Source of the DNA: Ignavibacteria bacterium
Lineage (GTDB): Bacteria; Bacteroidota; Ignavibacteria; Tepidaquicellales; OLB5
Reading direction: 5' to 3'
Length of the DNA stretch: 64,000 nt
NCBI GenBank assembly: GCA_020852705.1
Contig: JADZAP010000021.1
Location: 87,121-151,120, forward strand
Part shown: positions 18,235 through 28,326 of the stretch, in pieces
Layout of the letters: the number at the start of each line of letters is the position of its first letter
How positions within the stretch are numbered: the first letter of the stretch is position 1
Made by a program: the position numbers and the translations under genes
Notes under the pieces: generated by a model
The model's input: the letters and a program-made list of their open reading frames with translations, nothing else
Told to the model about the DNA's origin: nothing
The model's database searches: none

Positions 18235-20637
18235 ATGAGAACTGTTTATCATTGGGGTACTTTTCCATTATTTTTATTATTAATTTTAACCACCACAACT
18301 ATAAGCCAGTCATTACGCTCTGTTAATTATCAGGGAGCGGGCTGGGTAACTGCAGTTAAATATACATCAAACGGAGCAAGGCTTTATGCAAGAACAGATG
18401 TAGGCGGTGTATTCCGAAGTGATAATGGAGGCAACAGCTGGCAGTTTATTTCAAGCTATGCAGCAACATTTTCGGGTTTGTATATACAAGGTCTTGCACT
18501 TCATCCTTCAAATAACAATATTATTTATATTGCCTGCGGTACTTCATACAGACCTGCAGATGAAGGACGAGGAGTGTGGAAAACAACTGATGGGGGTTCA
18601 ACTTGGTTACATGTTTTGCAGAATGTAAACTTTAGCGGCAATGATGATATACGGTGGGGAGGAGAGTGTATTGCAATAGACGAGGGAAATCCTGAAATAG
18701 TTTATGCAGGCGGCAGAGAGAGCGGGATATACAAATCAACTAATGGCGGAGCAACATGGAGTATTGTTGCAGCGTCAAACGTTGTTACAGGAAATATTTC
18801 TACCATAACTATCAGACCCGGTACCTCAGGTAACTCAGCTGAAATTTGGACAGGTTCACAGGGTAATGCAGGTGTGTGGAGATCTGTAAACGGAGGTTCA
18901 ACCTGGACACAACTTAGAAACTCTGGGGATGTAGAGGGAATTGTTTTCAGGATTGCTGTAAAAACAGATGGAACAGCTTTTGTTGCATATAATGAAAGTC
19001 TTGCAAGATATAACGGTACATGGACAAATATTCCCGGATTCAGCGGTGCAGGAAGTCTGGCAGCAGTATTTTTTATGGGTACTGAAAATAAAATCATAGC
19101 AAGCCGTATGAATTATACAAAGCTTTCTATTGACGGAGGTCAAACTTTTCCGCAGGTTCTGCCAATGACCATGCAGGGACCTCTGCCAAAACATTCTTAC
19201 AACTGGGTAGTTGTTGACTGGGCAAGGAATCATTTTATGCAAAATCCGGTAAATTCAAATGAGTGGTATATGTCAGGGGGATTTGGATGCCTTAAATCTA
19301 CCGATGCTGGACAAAACTGGAGATATAAGACAGATGGTATTAATATTCCTGTTATGTACCGGACACATTTTCATGTAACAAATCCTAACTATGTTTATTT
19401 ACCTATGGGTGACCTTACAATGGGCAGATTAACTGATGGGGGAGCAAGCGGAGAAATTACAGATTATGCATTTTATTCATTTGCTGTACTTCAGGATTTT
19501 TCTAATGCAACAGCTGTATTAACAACAACAGCAAACCCCAATAAGAATTATATTGTTGGGGGAAATATTTACAGCGGAGAAATATCTGGGGTATTTGTAA
19601 CAAATAACAACGGTGCAAATTATACAAAAGTAATAACAAATGGTTTGCCTGCAGGTAATAATAGAGCAATAATAAATGGTGTTGCAAGTGATGCAAATGA
19701 AAACCAGCTAATAGTATTTGTAGGCGGGGATTATTCAAACGCCGGTACAGAGGGCGGAATATACTGGAGCTCTAATGGCGGACAAAACTTTACAAAATCA
19801 AACGGCATACCGCAAAACATTATAGCACCCGGAGTATTTTATTCAAATTATGGGCTGGCAAAAGATCCGGCAAATACTTCAAAACGGTATGGATACTTTG
19901 AAGGTGACGGAGGAGGATTTTATGAAAGCGGAGATGAAGGCAAAAACTGGACTTTAAAAAGCAATATAATTTCGGGATACAAGCCATCAGGAACGCTTAG
20001 CGTTCACCCCTCAACTCCAAATCTTTTTTATCTTGCTCTATCATATACAGGTCTCTATAAATCTGTTGATGGAGGAAATACATGGAACAATATGGATGGC
20101 TGGATAAGTGCGTGGCAGGTTGATTCCCGCGGAAATGTGATTGTAGCTTTTGGACAAAGAACAGGCGATACTTATGATAAGATATACAAATCAACTAATA
20201 ATGGAAGCACATGGGAACTTATTACAACAGGAGTATATAAACTGCCTAACACAACAAGTCTTGTTATAAATCCGCATAATATTAATCAGCTTTGGATTGG
20301 CACAACAGGTAACGGTACATTTATTTATGACGGTTTGACAATTGGTATTACAAATATTTCAACTGAAGTACCTGCAGAATACAAACTCGAGCAGAATTAC
20401 CCTAACCCGTTTAACCCGACAACTAATATCACCATTGATATCCAAAAGTCGGCAAACGTAAAACTCGTGGTCTATGATATAAGAGGTAAAGAAGTTGCTA
20501 CCTTGGTTAACGAAGAAATAAAGCCCGGAACCTACAATGTAGATTTCAACGCTTCAAACTTAACCTCAGGCACTTACTTTTACCGCATGACTGCCGGTTC
20601 TTTCTCTGAAACTAAAAAAATGGTTTTAATTAAATAA
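18235..20637 (+). CDS. GH74/BNR-repeat (sortilin-like) secreted protein with T9SS C-terminal sorting domain
   Basis: signal peptide; ARTDVGGVFRSDNGGNSW and repeated KSTNGGATW motifs; C-terminus YKLEQNYPNPFNPTTNI...GTYFYRMTAGSFSETKKMVLIK. Confidence 0.88.
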   Translation: MRTVYHWGTFPLFLLLILTTTTISQSLRSVNYQGAGWVTAVKYTSNGARLYARTDVGGVFRSDNGGNSWQFISSYAATFSGLYIQGLALHPSNNNIIYIACGTSYRPADEGRGVWKTTDGGSTWLHVLQNVNFSGNDDIRWGGECIAIDEGNPEIVYAGGRESGIYKSTNGGATWSIVAASNVVTGNISTITIRPGTSGNSAEIWTGSQGNAGVWRSVNGGSTWTQLRNSGDVEGIVFRIAVKTDGTAFVAYNESLARYNGTWTNIPGFSGAGSLAAVFFMGTENKIIASRMNYTKLSIDGGQTFPQVLPMTMQGPLPKHSYNWVVVDWARNHFMQNPVNSNEWYMSGGFGCLKSTDAGQNWRYKTDGINIPVMYRTHFHVTNPNYVYLPMGDLTMGRLTDGGASGEITDYAFYSFAVLQDFSNATAVLTTTANPNKNYIVGGNIYSGEISGVFVTNNNGANYTKVITNGLPAGNNRAIINGVASDANENQLIVFVGGDYSNAGTEGGIYWSSNGGQNFTKSNGIPQNIIAPGVFYSNYGLAKDPANTSKRYGYFEGDGGGFYESGDEGKNWTLKSNIISGYKPSGTLSVHPSTPNLFYLALSYTGLYKSVDGGNTWNNMDGWISAWQVDSRGNVIVAFGQRTGDTYDKIYKSTNNGSTWELITTGVYKLPNTTSLVINPHNINQLWIGTTGNGTFIYDGLTIGITNISTEVPAEYKLEQNYPNPFNPTTNITIDIQKSANVKLVVYDIRGKEVATLVNEEIKPGTYNVDFNASNLTSGTYFYRMTAGSFSETKKMVLIK

Positions 20638-20649
20638 ATTTAAAATAAA

Positions 20650-20826
20650 ATGGGGTATTTTGATAAACTTTCTGAATATTATAAATCAGAACAATTTGAT
20701 AAAGACGGAAAAAGATTTGAAAATCAGGTAAAAAACTCTTTTTTATCAACATTTATCATAATTGGAATTGTCTTTTTCCTAATAATAATTCTGGTTGCTT
20801 ATTCATTTATTTCATCTATTTTTTAA
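20650..20826 (+). CDS. small single-TM protein (58 aa)
   Basis: Not in supplied track; ATG..TAA reads MGYFDKLSEYYKSEQFDKDGKRFENQVKNSFLSTFIIIGIVFFLIIILVAYSFISSIF; 12 bp after the T9SS gene. Confidence 0.6.
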   Translation: MGYFDKLSEYYKSEQFDKDGKRFENQVKNSFLSTFIIIGIVFFLIIILVAYSFISSIF

Positions 20827-20841
20827 TGATAACCAAGACCG

Positions 20842-22320
20842 TTAACTTTTAACGGGCTTTTGCTTTACAATTTCAAAGTATTTACTTTTAAGCCAGTTTT
20901 TGCTTATTAATTCTTCGTTTTCTGTTATCAATTGATGTATAGACCCGTCATCAATAGATATATTCTCTCTCATATCAAACAATTTATTAACAATATTCAA
21001 AAATTCTTGTGCTCGTTGCCTTAAATAACTGCTTATAAGTTCGGTTGTTCTAATAAACTGCCGGGTTGAATCTATAAAAACTGAAAATTCTTCCCACCTG
21101 TTAAGTTCAAAAAGCAGCATAAGTTTGGTTATACGGAAGTTCACTTTGTCATAGGCAAGGAAAGGTTCATGTCTGTTTATAATTTCCAGCGCTTTTTCAA
21201 ACTCTTTTTTTGCAAACCAAAGGTTTGCATAAGTATAGTTAATTGTATAATCGGAATTCTCACCCTTTATCCAAACAGAATATTTGGTTATAAACTTCTC
21301 AACTTTATCAAACTCACCCGCATTTGTATGTGCTTCTGCGGCAACAAGAAAATTTGCAGGTACTATTATATTTGTAACCGGGTGTCTTATTATATCAAAC
21401 TCATCAGCCTTATCAAATATAACGCTTAATTCCTTAACAAAATTGTATTCAGTGCTGCCTTCAAATTTAAGGCAGTAATTTATAAGAAATATAAAGAAAA
21501 AATATGCAACGCGCCGCGGCATTTGTGAGCCGTTTAGAAAGAGAAAATCACGGTAAATAAAATAATCTTCATATCCGCGAGTTGATCTGTACATATTCAT
21601 CATGAAAATATTTACTTTAAGAGTAGGGTTATAGCGATAATCTTTTTTATTTAGAATTGCCGTAAATTTTTCAAGATCAATGCAGTTTAATAATTCGTTT
21701 ACGATATTGAATTTTGATGAATTGTTATAGATATTTGTTTCAACCCAAATCCTTGCAGTTTCCTGAATAATAATGCACAGAAAATAAAATATGCCGTACT
21801 CATAGTAACGCATTCTTGCTTCAAAATTCTTATGGCTGTTGCCGGTATCTGTAGCATAATTCATCCACTGAACCTGCAGAAGGTGGCGTTCATTTAAGCT
21901 CTGGAAATCATAAACTGAAATCTCATCAAATATTTTCTCTAGGGCTTTTGCTTTATTTTCAAACATGCGGTTAAGTCCTCGCTCACGCAGCTCAGCTGCC
22001 AAGAAAATATCAAAATTAAGTTTATACCCCGAATCAAGTTTTTTCATAGCAAGGAATTTTTCAGTCATCTTTAAAAATACTGAAGATACTTTTCTTATTA
22101 TGGTATCGTCATATTCCCTGCCGGGATAAACTGCTGAAAATATTTTTCTTTTTTCAATTTGTTTTTCTCCTAGCTCAGGGGAATATTTTTTAAGCTCACG
22201 CCAAAAGTTATAAACATATTTGCCTCCTCCAAAGTAGGGAGATTTTGTCATTTTTCCGAATTCTTTTATCTCTTGCTTTGAAAAAGTTCGGATAATTTTA
22301 ATGAACGCGAAATTATTCAT
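20842..22320 (-). CDS. hypothetical protein, helical-repeat-like
   Basis: long ORF with Lys/Asn/Phe-rich helical composition; family not recognised. Confidence 0.6.
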   Translation of the reverse strand: MNNFAFIKIIRTFSKQEIKEFGKMTKSPYFGGGKYVYNFWRELKKYSPELGEKQIEKRKIFSAVYPGREYDDTIIRKVSSVFLKMTEKFLAMKKLDSGYKLNFDIFLAAELRERGLNRMFENKAKALEKIFDEISVYDFQSLNERHLLQVQWMNYATDTGNSHKNFEARMRYYEYGIFYFLCIIIQETARIWVETNIYNNSSKFNIVNELLNCIDLEKFTAILNKKDYRYNPTLKVNIFMMNMYRSTRGYEDYFIYRDFLFLNGSQMPRRVAYFFFIFLINYCLKFEGSTEYNFVKELSVIFDKADEFDIIRHPVTNIIVPANFLVAAEAHTNAGEFDKVEKFITKYSVWIKGENSDYTINYTYANLWFAKKEFEKALEIINRHEPFLAYDKVNFRITKLMLLFELNRWEEFSVFIDSTRQFIRTTELISSYLRQRAQEFLNIVNKLFDMRENISIDDGSIHQLITENEELISKNWLKSKYFEIVKQKPVKS

Positions 22321-22504
22321 TTATTATTCACTTTAAAAACATAATTATTGCAGAATTTATTTGTTTTAAGCAAATTTTTAATTTTAATAATAAAATTCAA
22401 TTCACAAATTTGTTAATTCATTTGTTATTAAATTATTTATAAATAACATTTTTATATAAATTTGCAAATACTTAAGGCATATTTGTTGTTTCGTTTTCTT
22501 TACC

Positions 22505-22533
22505 TTGCATCCAATTTTAAAAATTGCTATAAT
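22505..22533 (+). promoter_or_regulatory. sigma70-like promoter upstream of nusA
   Basis: TTGCAT (22505-22510), 17 bp spacer, TATAAT (22528-22533). Confidence 0.45.
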
Positions 22534-22565
22534 TGTAAGATATTTAATGATTATGAATTGAAATT

Positions 22566-22589
22566 GACGCTCCTAAAAGCGTCTTTTTT
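22566..22589 (+). terminator. terminator-like hairpin in the nusA leader
   Basis: GACGC-TCCTAAAA-GCGTC-TTTTTT about 100 bp upstream of nusA. Confidence 0.6.
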
Positions 22590-22685
22590 GTTCTATATAA
22601 GCCCTGTGGTAAATAAAAAATTAACAGGGAGAGTAGAAATAAGCATTTTTATTTAGAAAATAATACATACTATGAGGCTTAACAA

Positions 22686-23987
22686 ATGAAATCTGATATA
22701 GTTGAATCCTTTTCACAAATGGTGAAAGATAAGAAGATTGACAGAGACCTTCTTGAAAGTATTATCAAGGAAGTTTTTGGAATGATGATTAAGAAAAAAT
22801 ACGGACAGAATGCAAACTTTGATGTAATTGTGAATATGGATAAAGGTGATATTGAAATGTATCTTTCGAAAGCTGTTGTTGAAACTGTTGCGGACCCCGA
22901 AACAGAAATTAGCGTTGAAGAAGCAAATGAACATTCCGGAGAAGAGCTTGAAGTTGGCGATGATTACACCGAGGTTCTTGATTATGTAACTTTTGGAAGA
23001 AGGCACATTGTGAATCTGAAACAAAACCTGAACCAGAAAATTCGTGAAGTAGAAAAGGAAATTATTTATAATGACTACAAAGACCTTGTAGGTGAAATTA
23101 TTGTTGGTGAAATATATCAGATAAAACCACACAGCATACTTCTGATACATAACGGTCACGAAATACAGTTTCCCAAAGGTGAGCAGATTGCAAGGGAAAG
23201 GTATAAAAAAGGTGAATCAATAAGAGTATATGTTAAAGAAGTATCCAAGAAACAATCAGGTCCGCCTGCTATAATCGTTTCCAGAGCTGCTGATGATTTC
23301 TTAAAAAAACTGTTTGAGCTTGAAATACCAGAAATTTATGACGGAGTAATTGAAATTAAAGGCGTTGCACGCGAGCCGGGAGAGCGGGCAAAAGTCGCGG
23401 TATATTCTTATGACGACAGGATTGATGCCGTTGGTGCATGCGTTGGAATGAAGGGTATAAGAATTCACTCAATTGTCCGTGAGCTTGCTAATGAAAATAT
23501 TGATGTTATTAACCATAGTGATGATATAGGATTGTATATAGCACGTGCTTTAGCTCCGGCTAAACTTAAAGATATTTATCTTGATAAGGCAAATAAGGTT
23601 GCTAAAATAATTGCAGATGAAGATCAAATTTCATTAATTATTGGAAAGAACGGTCAAAATATTAAGCTTGCCAGCAAGCTTACTGATTACGAAATAGATG
23701 TTGAGCGTAACAGCGGCAGACCAAAAGATATTGAAGAAGCACTTGAAAGAGAACTTGAGGCACAGGCAGAGCAGGAAGAAGATGAAGATATTGATGAAAC
23801 ACCTGAAACCTCGAATGACGATGATGAAAATACTCAAGAGGAACCAAAGGAAATAAATGATAACGATGAAAGCAGTGATGAAGACGAAGAAAACGAAGAA
23901 GAAGATGATGGAGATGAAGAAGAAGAAGATGGAGAGGAAGAAGAAGAGGGACAAGATGAAAAAGAATCAAAAAAAGAAAAGAAATAA
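22686..23987 (+). CDS. nusA: transcription termination/antitermination factor NusA
   Basis: S1 and KH domains (CVGMKGIRIHSIVRELANENIDVI, IIGKNGQNIKLASKL); upstream of infB. Confidence 0.97.
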   Translation: MKSDIVESFSQMVKDKKIDRDLLESIIKEVFGMMIKKKYGQNANFDVIVNMDKGDIEMYLSKAVVETVADPETEISVEEANEHSGEELEVGDDYTEVLDYVTFGRRHIVNLKQNLNQKIREVEKEIIYNDYKDLVGEIIVGEIYQIKPHSILLIHNGHEIQFPKGEQIARERYKKGESIRVYVKEVSKKQSGPPAIIVSRAADDFLKKLFELEIPEIYDGVIEIKGVAREPGERAKVAVYSYDDRIDAVGACVGMKGIRIHSIVRELANENIDVINHSDDIGLYIARALAPAKLKDIYLDKANKVAKIIADEDQISLIIGKNGQNIKLASKLTDYEIDVERNSGRPKDIEEALERELEAQAEQEEDEDIDETPETSNDDDENTQEEPKEINDNDESSDEDEENEEEDDGDEEEEDGEEEEEGQDEKESKKEKK

Positions 23988-24030
23988 TGTAAAACTAGGT
24001 AATTAATAATAGAAGGTAAAATAATTTTTA

Positions 24031-27009
24031 ATGCCCGAAAGTACAAATAAAGGATTAAAGGGAATACAGGTTTCTAAGATTGCAAAGGAAGTGAACAGGC
24101 AATCAACAGAAATACTTGAATACCTGAAGCGTATAGGTGTTGAAGTAGGCAGTGTTATGTCTAAAGTTGATGAAACCGCATATCAAAAAGTTTTAGGGCA
24201 TTTTAAAAGCGACCTTGAAGAAGCCGAAAAACATAAGAAGAAACTCATTGACCTGAAGAAAAAGCATAAAGGAATTGAAATAAGTGAAATAGAAGATGAA
24301 GTAAAGAAAGAAAAGGAAAAGAAGCTTAGAGAAGAAGAAGAAAAGCAGAAAAAACGAGATGAAGAAGAAAAGATCAGACAAGAGAGGGAGTTTCAGCAGC
24401 AGAAAGAACTTGAAGAAAAGCGAAGACAGTTAAAAGAAAAAGAAGAACAAGAAAATAAAGGACAGATAGTTCCAGAAGCAAAGAAAAGAACTAATCGGGA
24501 GGAAAAGAAACCTGAAGATCAAAAGCCAAAAGAAAAAAAACAGGTATCTGAAGAGGTTAAAACCGATGAAAAGACTCCAGAAAAATCTGCTGCAAAAGTA
24601 ACACATGAAAAGAAGATACCAGAAAGGGTAGATATTTCCAAACCGATAACTACAAAAACCGGAATTTTCCAGACACCTCATTTAATGAAGGGCAGACAGT
24701 ATGGAGAATCACGCGGCAAAAAGGATAGTAATAAAGCCAAAGGCGAGAGAGTAAGAGGAAAAGGCGGTGTTAAACCGGATGGCAAGCAGCAAGACGATGC
24801 AAAAAAAAGCGGATTTCAGAGAAAAACAGGCGGAACTTTTGAACGGGTTACAATAAAAGACGATTTCAGAAAAAATAAAAAACCTGTACATGGACAAAAA
24901 GCACCGTTTAAAAAACCATTTACTTCACGTGAAGATGAAAAGAAAAAAGATGAGAAATCAAAAGATACAAAACAAGTAACTGAAAGCGCCGGCTCAATTG
25001 CCAAGAAACGCGATATTGACAAGAGTTTAAAATCAAAGAAACAGAAATATCAAGACGGCGCGGAAGCAAAGAAAAAGAAAAAACAGGCTGACGAAGAGAT
25101 AACACAGGAAATAGAAGAAGCTATACGTGAAACTATGGCTAAGATGGATGAAACCGGCTCAGCAACCGCAAGACAGCAGCTTAGAAAAAAGAAAAAGAAA
25201 GAACGTTTAGAACAGGAACAAAAAGAAGCCGAAGAAAACCTAGCAAGAGCCAACATTATTCAGGTTACAGAATTTGTTTCTACCAGCGAGCTTGCTGCTT
25301 TAATGGGTATTGAAGTAAGCGAGCTTATCCAGAAATGTTTTGAACTGGGAATGATGATAACTATAAACCAAAGGTTAGATAAGGACCTGATAACTTTACT
25401 AGCAGATGAATTTGGATATAAAATAGAATTTCAGAAAGAATATGAAGTTGATGCCCTTGCAGATACGATTGACGATACCGATAAACTTCTGCACAGACCC
25501 CCTGTGGTAACAATTATGGGTCATGTAGATCACGGAAAAACATCACTGCTTGATTACATAAGAAAAGAAAGTGTAGTTGCAGGCGAAGCAGGCGGAATTA
25601 CACAGCACATTGGAGCTTATCAGGTGAAACTTGAGGATGGGAGATTAATAACATTTCTTGATACACCTGGTCACGAAGCATTTACGGCTATGCGTGCCCG
25701 CGGAGCACAAATTACAGATATAGTAGTGCTTGTTGTTGCCGCAGATGACAGCGTGATGCCGCAAACAATAGAAGCTATAAATCATGCACTTGCAGCTAAT
25801 GTGCCAATAGTGGTGGCCATTAATAAGATTGATAAACCAAATGCAGATCCTAATAAAATTAAAACACAGCTTTCGGAAAAAGGTGTGCTTGTTGAAGAAT
25901 GGGGAGGCAAATATCAATCAGTAGAAATTTCTGCAAAAGCAGGCACCAATATTGATCAGCTGCTGGAGAAAATTCTGGTTGAAGCAGAAGTACTTGATCT
26001 TAAAGCTAACCCTAACAGGAATGCAAGAGGAGCTATTGTTGAAGCTAAACTTGATAAAGGTAAAGGTATTACAGCTACAGTACTTGTACAAAAAGGTACT
26101 CTAAAAACAGGTGACCCGTTTGTTGCAGGTAACTTTAACGGAAGAGTTAAAGCAATGTTTGATGAACGCGGAAAAAAAGTTGAACTTGCAAAACCTGCGG
26201 TACCGGTACAGGTGCTGGGTTTTGACGGCATGCCTCAGGCAGGTGATGTAATGGTTGTTATGGATAATGAACGTGAAGCAAGGGATATTGCCTTAAAACG
26301 CCAGCAGCTTAAACGAGAACAGGAATTCCGGCAGGTTAGATTTATTACACTTGATGATATTTCAAAGCAGATAAAAGAAGGAAAACAAGTTGATCTGAAT
26401 GTTATTATTAAAGGTGATGTTGATGGTTCCGTTGAAGCCCTTTCAGATTCTTTATTAAAGCTTGGAACAAGCGAAGTAAAAGTAAGCATTATTCATAAAG
26501 CAATTGGCGAAATTACCGAATATGATGTGCTGCTTGCTGCAGCATCAAGTGCAATAATTGTTGGTTTTAATGTCAGACCCAATCTAAAAGCAAGAAAGCT
26601 TGCTGAGGCTGAAAAAGTTGATATAAGGCTGCATAACATCATATATGATGTGATAAACGAAATAAAACTTGCGCTAGAAGGTCTTTTAGAGCCGGAAAAA
26701 TCAGAGGAAATACTTGCTACTGTTGAAGTTAGAGCAACGTTTAAAGTACCTAAGATCGGAACAGTTGCGGGATGTTATGTACTTGACGGAAAAGTTGGGA
26801 GAAACAATAAAATTAGGCTGTTAAGAGATGGTTTTGTTGTTTTTGATGGAAGCATCAATGCACTAAAAAGATTCAAAGATGACGTTCGCGAAGTAGAACA
26901 GGGATTTGAATGCGGTATAAGTCTTGAAAATTACAATGATATTAAAGTTGGTGATATTATTGAATCATATACAATAATAGAAACTAAAAGAAAACTTGAA
27001 CAGAAGTAA
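24031..27009 (+). CDS. infB: translation initiation factor IF-2
   Basis: [39 protein letters not shown]; long charged N-terminal linker. Confidence 0.98.
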   Translation: MPESTNKGLKGIQVSKIAKEVNRQSTEILEYLKRIGVEVGSVMSKVDETAYQKVLGHFKSDLEEAEKHKKKLIDLKKKHKGIEISEIEDEVKKEKEKKLREEEEKQKKRDEEEKIRQEREFQQQKELEEKRRQLKEKEEQENKGQIVPEAKKRTNREEKKPEDQKPKEKKQVSEEVKTDEKTPEKSAAKVTHEKKIPERVDISKPITTKTGIFQTPHLMKGRQYGESRGKKDSNKAKGERVRGKGGVKPDGKQQDDAKKSGFQRKTGGTFERVTIKDDFRKNKKPVHGQKAPFKKPFTSREDEKKKDEKSKDTKQVTESAGSIAKKRDIDKSLKSKKQKYQDGAEAKKKKKQADEEITQEIEEAIRETMAKMDETGSATARQQLRKKKKKERLEQEQKEAEENLARANIIQVTEFVSTSELAALMGIEVSELIQKCFELGMMITINQRLDKDLITLLADEFGYKIEFQKEYEVDALADTIDDTDKLLHRPPVVTIMGHVDHGKTSLLDYIRKESVVAGEAGGITQHIGAYQVKLEDGRLITFLDTPGHEAFTAMRARGAQITDIVVLVVAADDSVMPQTIEAINHALAANVPIVVAINKIDKPNADPNKIKTQLSEKGVLVEEWGGKYQSVEISAKAGTNIDQLLEKILVEAEVLDLKANPNRNARGAIVEAKLDKGKGITATVLVQKGTLKTGDPFVAGNFNGRVKAMFDERGKKVELAKPAVPVQVLGFDGMPQAGDVMVVMDNEREARDIALKRQQLKREQEFRQVRFITLDDISKQIKEGKQVDLNVIIKGDVDGSVEALSDSLLKLGTSEVKVSIIHKAIGEITEYDVLLAAASSAIIVGFNVRPNLKARKLAEAEKVDIRLHNIIYDVINEIKLALEGLLEPEKSEEILATVEVRATFKVPKIGTVAGCYVLDGKVGRNNKIRLLRDGFVVFDGSINALKRFKDDVREVEQGFECGISLENYNDIKVGDIIESYTIIETKRKLEQK

Positions 27010-27043
27010 TATACAGTAACAATATACAGTGTATTGAAAAACT

Positions 27044-27424
27044 ATGTCTATAAGAACAGAAAAAGTTGCAGAAGAATTAAAGCATCAGTTAGCAAATATA
27101 TTAACCAGAGATCTGGCGGAACTGCATTTAGGGCTTGTAACAGTAACACGAGTGCGTATAAGCAAGGATCTTAAGAATGCTAAAATTTATTTGAGCTTTA
27201 TAGGAAATAAAGAACCCGCCGAAGTATGCATTGAAAAAGTGAATAACAGGAAAAAACAAATAAGAATGCACCTTGCTCAAAATATACATTTAAGGTTTGT
27301 ACCTGAAATTGAATTTTATTTTGATGATACAATTGAATATGCCAGCAGGATTGATGAGATAATTAAGGATATTCATAAAGATGATGAAAATACCGGTGTA
27401 CCAAATACCGAAGAATCAGAATAA
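27044..27424 (+). CDS. rbfA: ribosome-binding factor A
   Basis: RTEKVAEELKHQLANILTRDL, synteny infB-rbfA-truB. Confidence 0.95.
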   Translation: MSIRTEKVAEELKHQLANILTRDLAELHLGLVTVTRVRISKDLKNAKIYLSFIGNKEPAEVCIEKVNNRKKQIRMHLAQNIHLRFVPEIEFYFDDTIEYASRIDEIIKDIHKDDENTGVPNTEESE

Positions 27425-27440
27425 TTTTTTTCCGCCTTTT

Positions 27441-28244
27441 ATGTCAGCAGAAATTAATGATACAGATTTAAAAACTGACCAATATAATACAGGCATAAAT
27501 GAAGCGGACTTAAATGAATTTAAAATTGTCGGAAGTGATTTTTGGAAATTAAACTGGCAGGAACGAAGCGAAGCTGCAAACAAACCGGGTATAACACTGC
27601 TCTTTGATAAACCAAAGGAATACACAAGTGCAAGAGTTGTAAATATTGTAAAAAAATTTCTTGATGTAAGTAAAGCAGGACACAGCGGAACACTTGACCC
27701 TAAAGCAACTGGTTTAATGGTTATTTGCACCGGAAAAAAAACCAAACTGCTTAATAATCTGCTGAACTGCGATAAGGAATATGAAGGGATCCTTGTTCTT
27801 GGTGAACGAACCCGAAGCTATGATTCAGAAACTGAAGTGTATGAAAAAAAAGATATTTCATATATCACTAGCAAAGATATTTTAAAAGCTGTAAAAGAGC
27901 TAACAGGTCAAATTAGCCAAGTACCGCCAATGTACTCGGCAGTTAAGTATAAAGGCAAGCCTCTTTATAAACTAGCACGTAAAGGTCATACACTCGAGCG
28001 TAAACCTAAAGAAGTTCACATTAAAGAGTTTGATGTAAGTCCATTAACTAAAAATGAATTAAATTTCAGGGTTGTATGTTCAAAAGGTACATATATAAGG
28101 TCTCTTGTGAGCGACCTTGGAGATAAACTTGAAGTTGGGGCATATTTAAAAGAGCTTCGCAGAACTAAGATAGGTTCATTAGATATTATTAATGCACTAA
28201 AAACAGATGATTTTATTAATATGAATATGAACAGACAGGTATGA
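27441..28244 (+). CDS. truB: tRNA pseudouridine(55) synthase TruB
   Basis: AGHSGTLDPKATGLMVICTGKKTK, CSKGTYIRSLVSDLG; start placed at ATG 27441 (track ORF from 27381 overlaps rbfA). Confidence 0.95.
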   Translation: MSAEINDTDLKTDQYNTGINEADLNEFKIVGSDFWKLNWQERSEAANKPGITLLFDKPKEYTSARVVNIVKKFLDVSKAGHSGTLDPKATGLMVICTGKKTKLLNNLLNCDKEYEGILVLGERTRSYDSETEVYEKKDISYITSKDILKAVKELTGQISQVPPMYSAVKYKGKPLYKLARKGHTLERKPKEVHIKEFDVSPLTKNELNFRVVCSKGTYIRSLVSDLGDKLEVGAYLKELRRTKIGSLDIINALKTDDFINMNMNRQV

Positions 28245-28268
28245 ACAGACAGGTATGAACAGACAGGT
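28227..28268 (+). repeat. three perfect tandem copies of a 14-bp unit
   Basis: ATGAACAGACAGGT x3 spanning the truB stop codon. Confidence 0.95.
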
Positions 28269-28326
28269 ATAAATAACAGAAATTTTTGGGGTAAGAGAAA
28301 ATTATAAAAGACCGCAACTATAATTA

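Noticed and set aside
22462-22656. 64-aa ORF upstream of nusA as a truncated rimP
   Set aside because: Sequence MQILKAYLLFRFLYLASNF... shows no RimP resemblance and spans the promoter-like and terminator-like elements.
23634-24046. Several overlapping opposite-strand ORFs (His/Leu-rich, Ser-rich, Phe/Ile-rich) over the nusA 3' end
   Set aside because: Shadow ORFs produced by the GAA/GAT-rich acidic tail on the other strand; low-complexity composition and no RBS.
24193-26489. Many minus-strand ORFs inside infB
   Set aside because: Antisense to a confidently identified gene; composition reflects lysine/glutamate codons read backwards.
28227-28268. CRISPR-like array at the end of truB
   Set aside because: Units are directly adjacent with no spacers; a simple 14-bp tandem repeat.
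28245-28326. Possible FMN riboswitch upstream of ribF
   Set aside because: Only about 80 bp, mostly the 14-bp repeat; no RFN-like conserved blocks.
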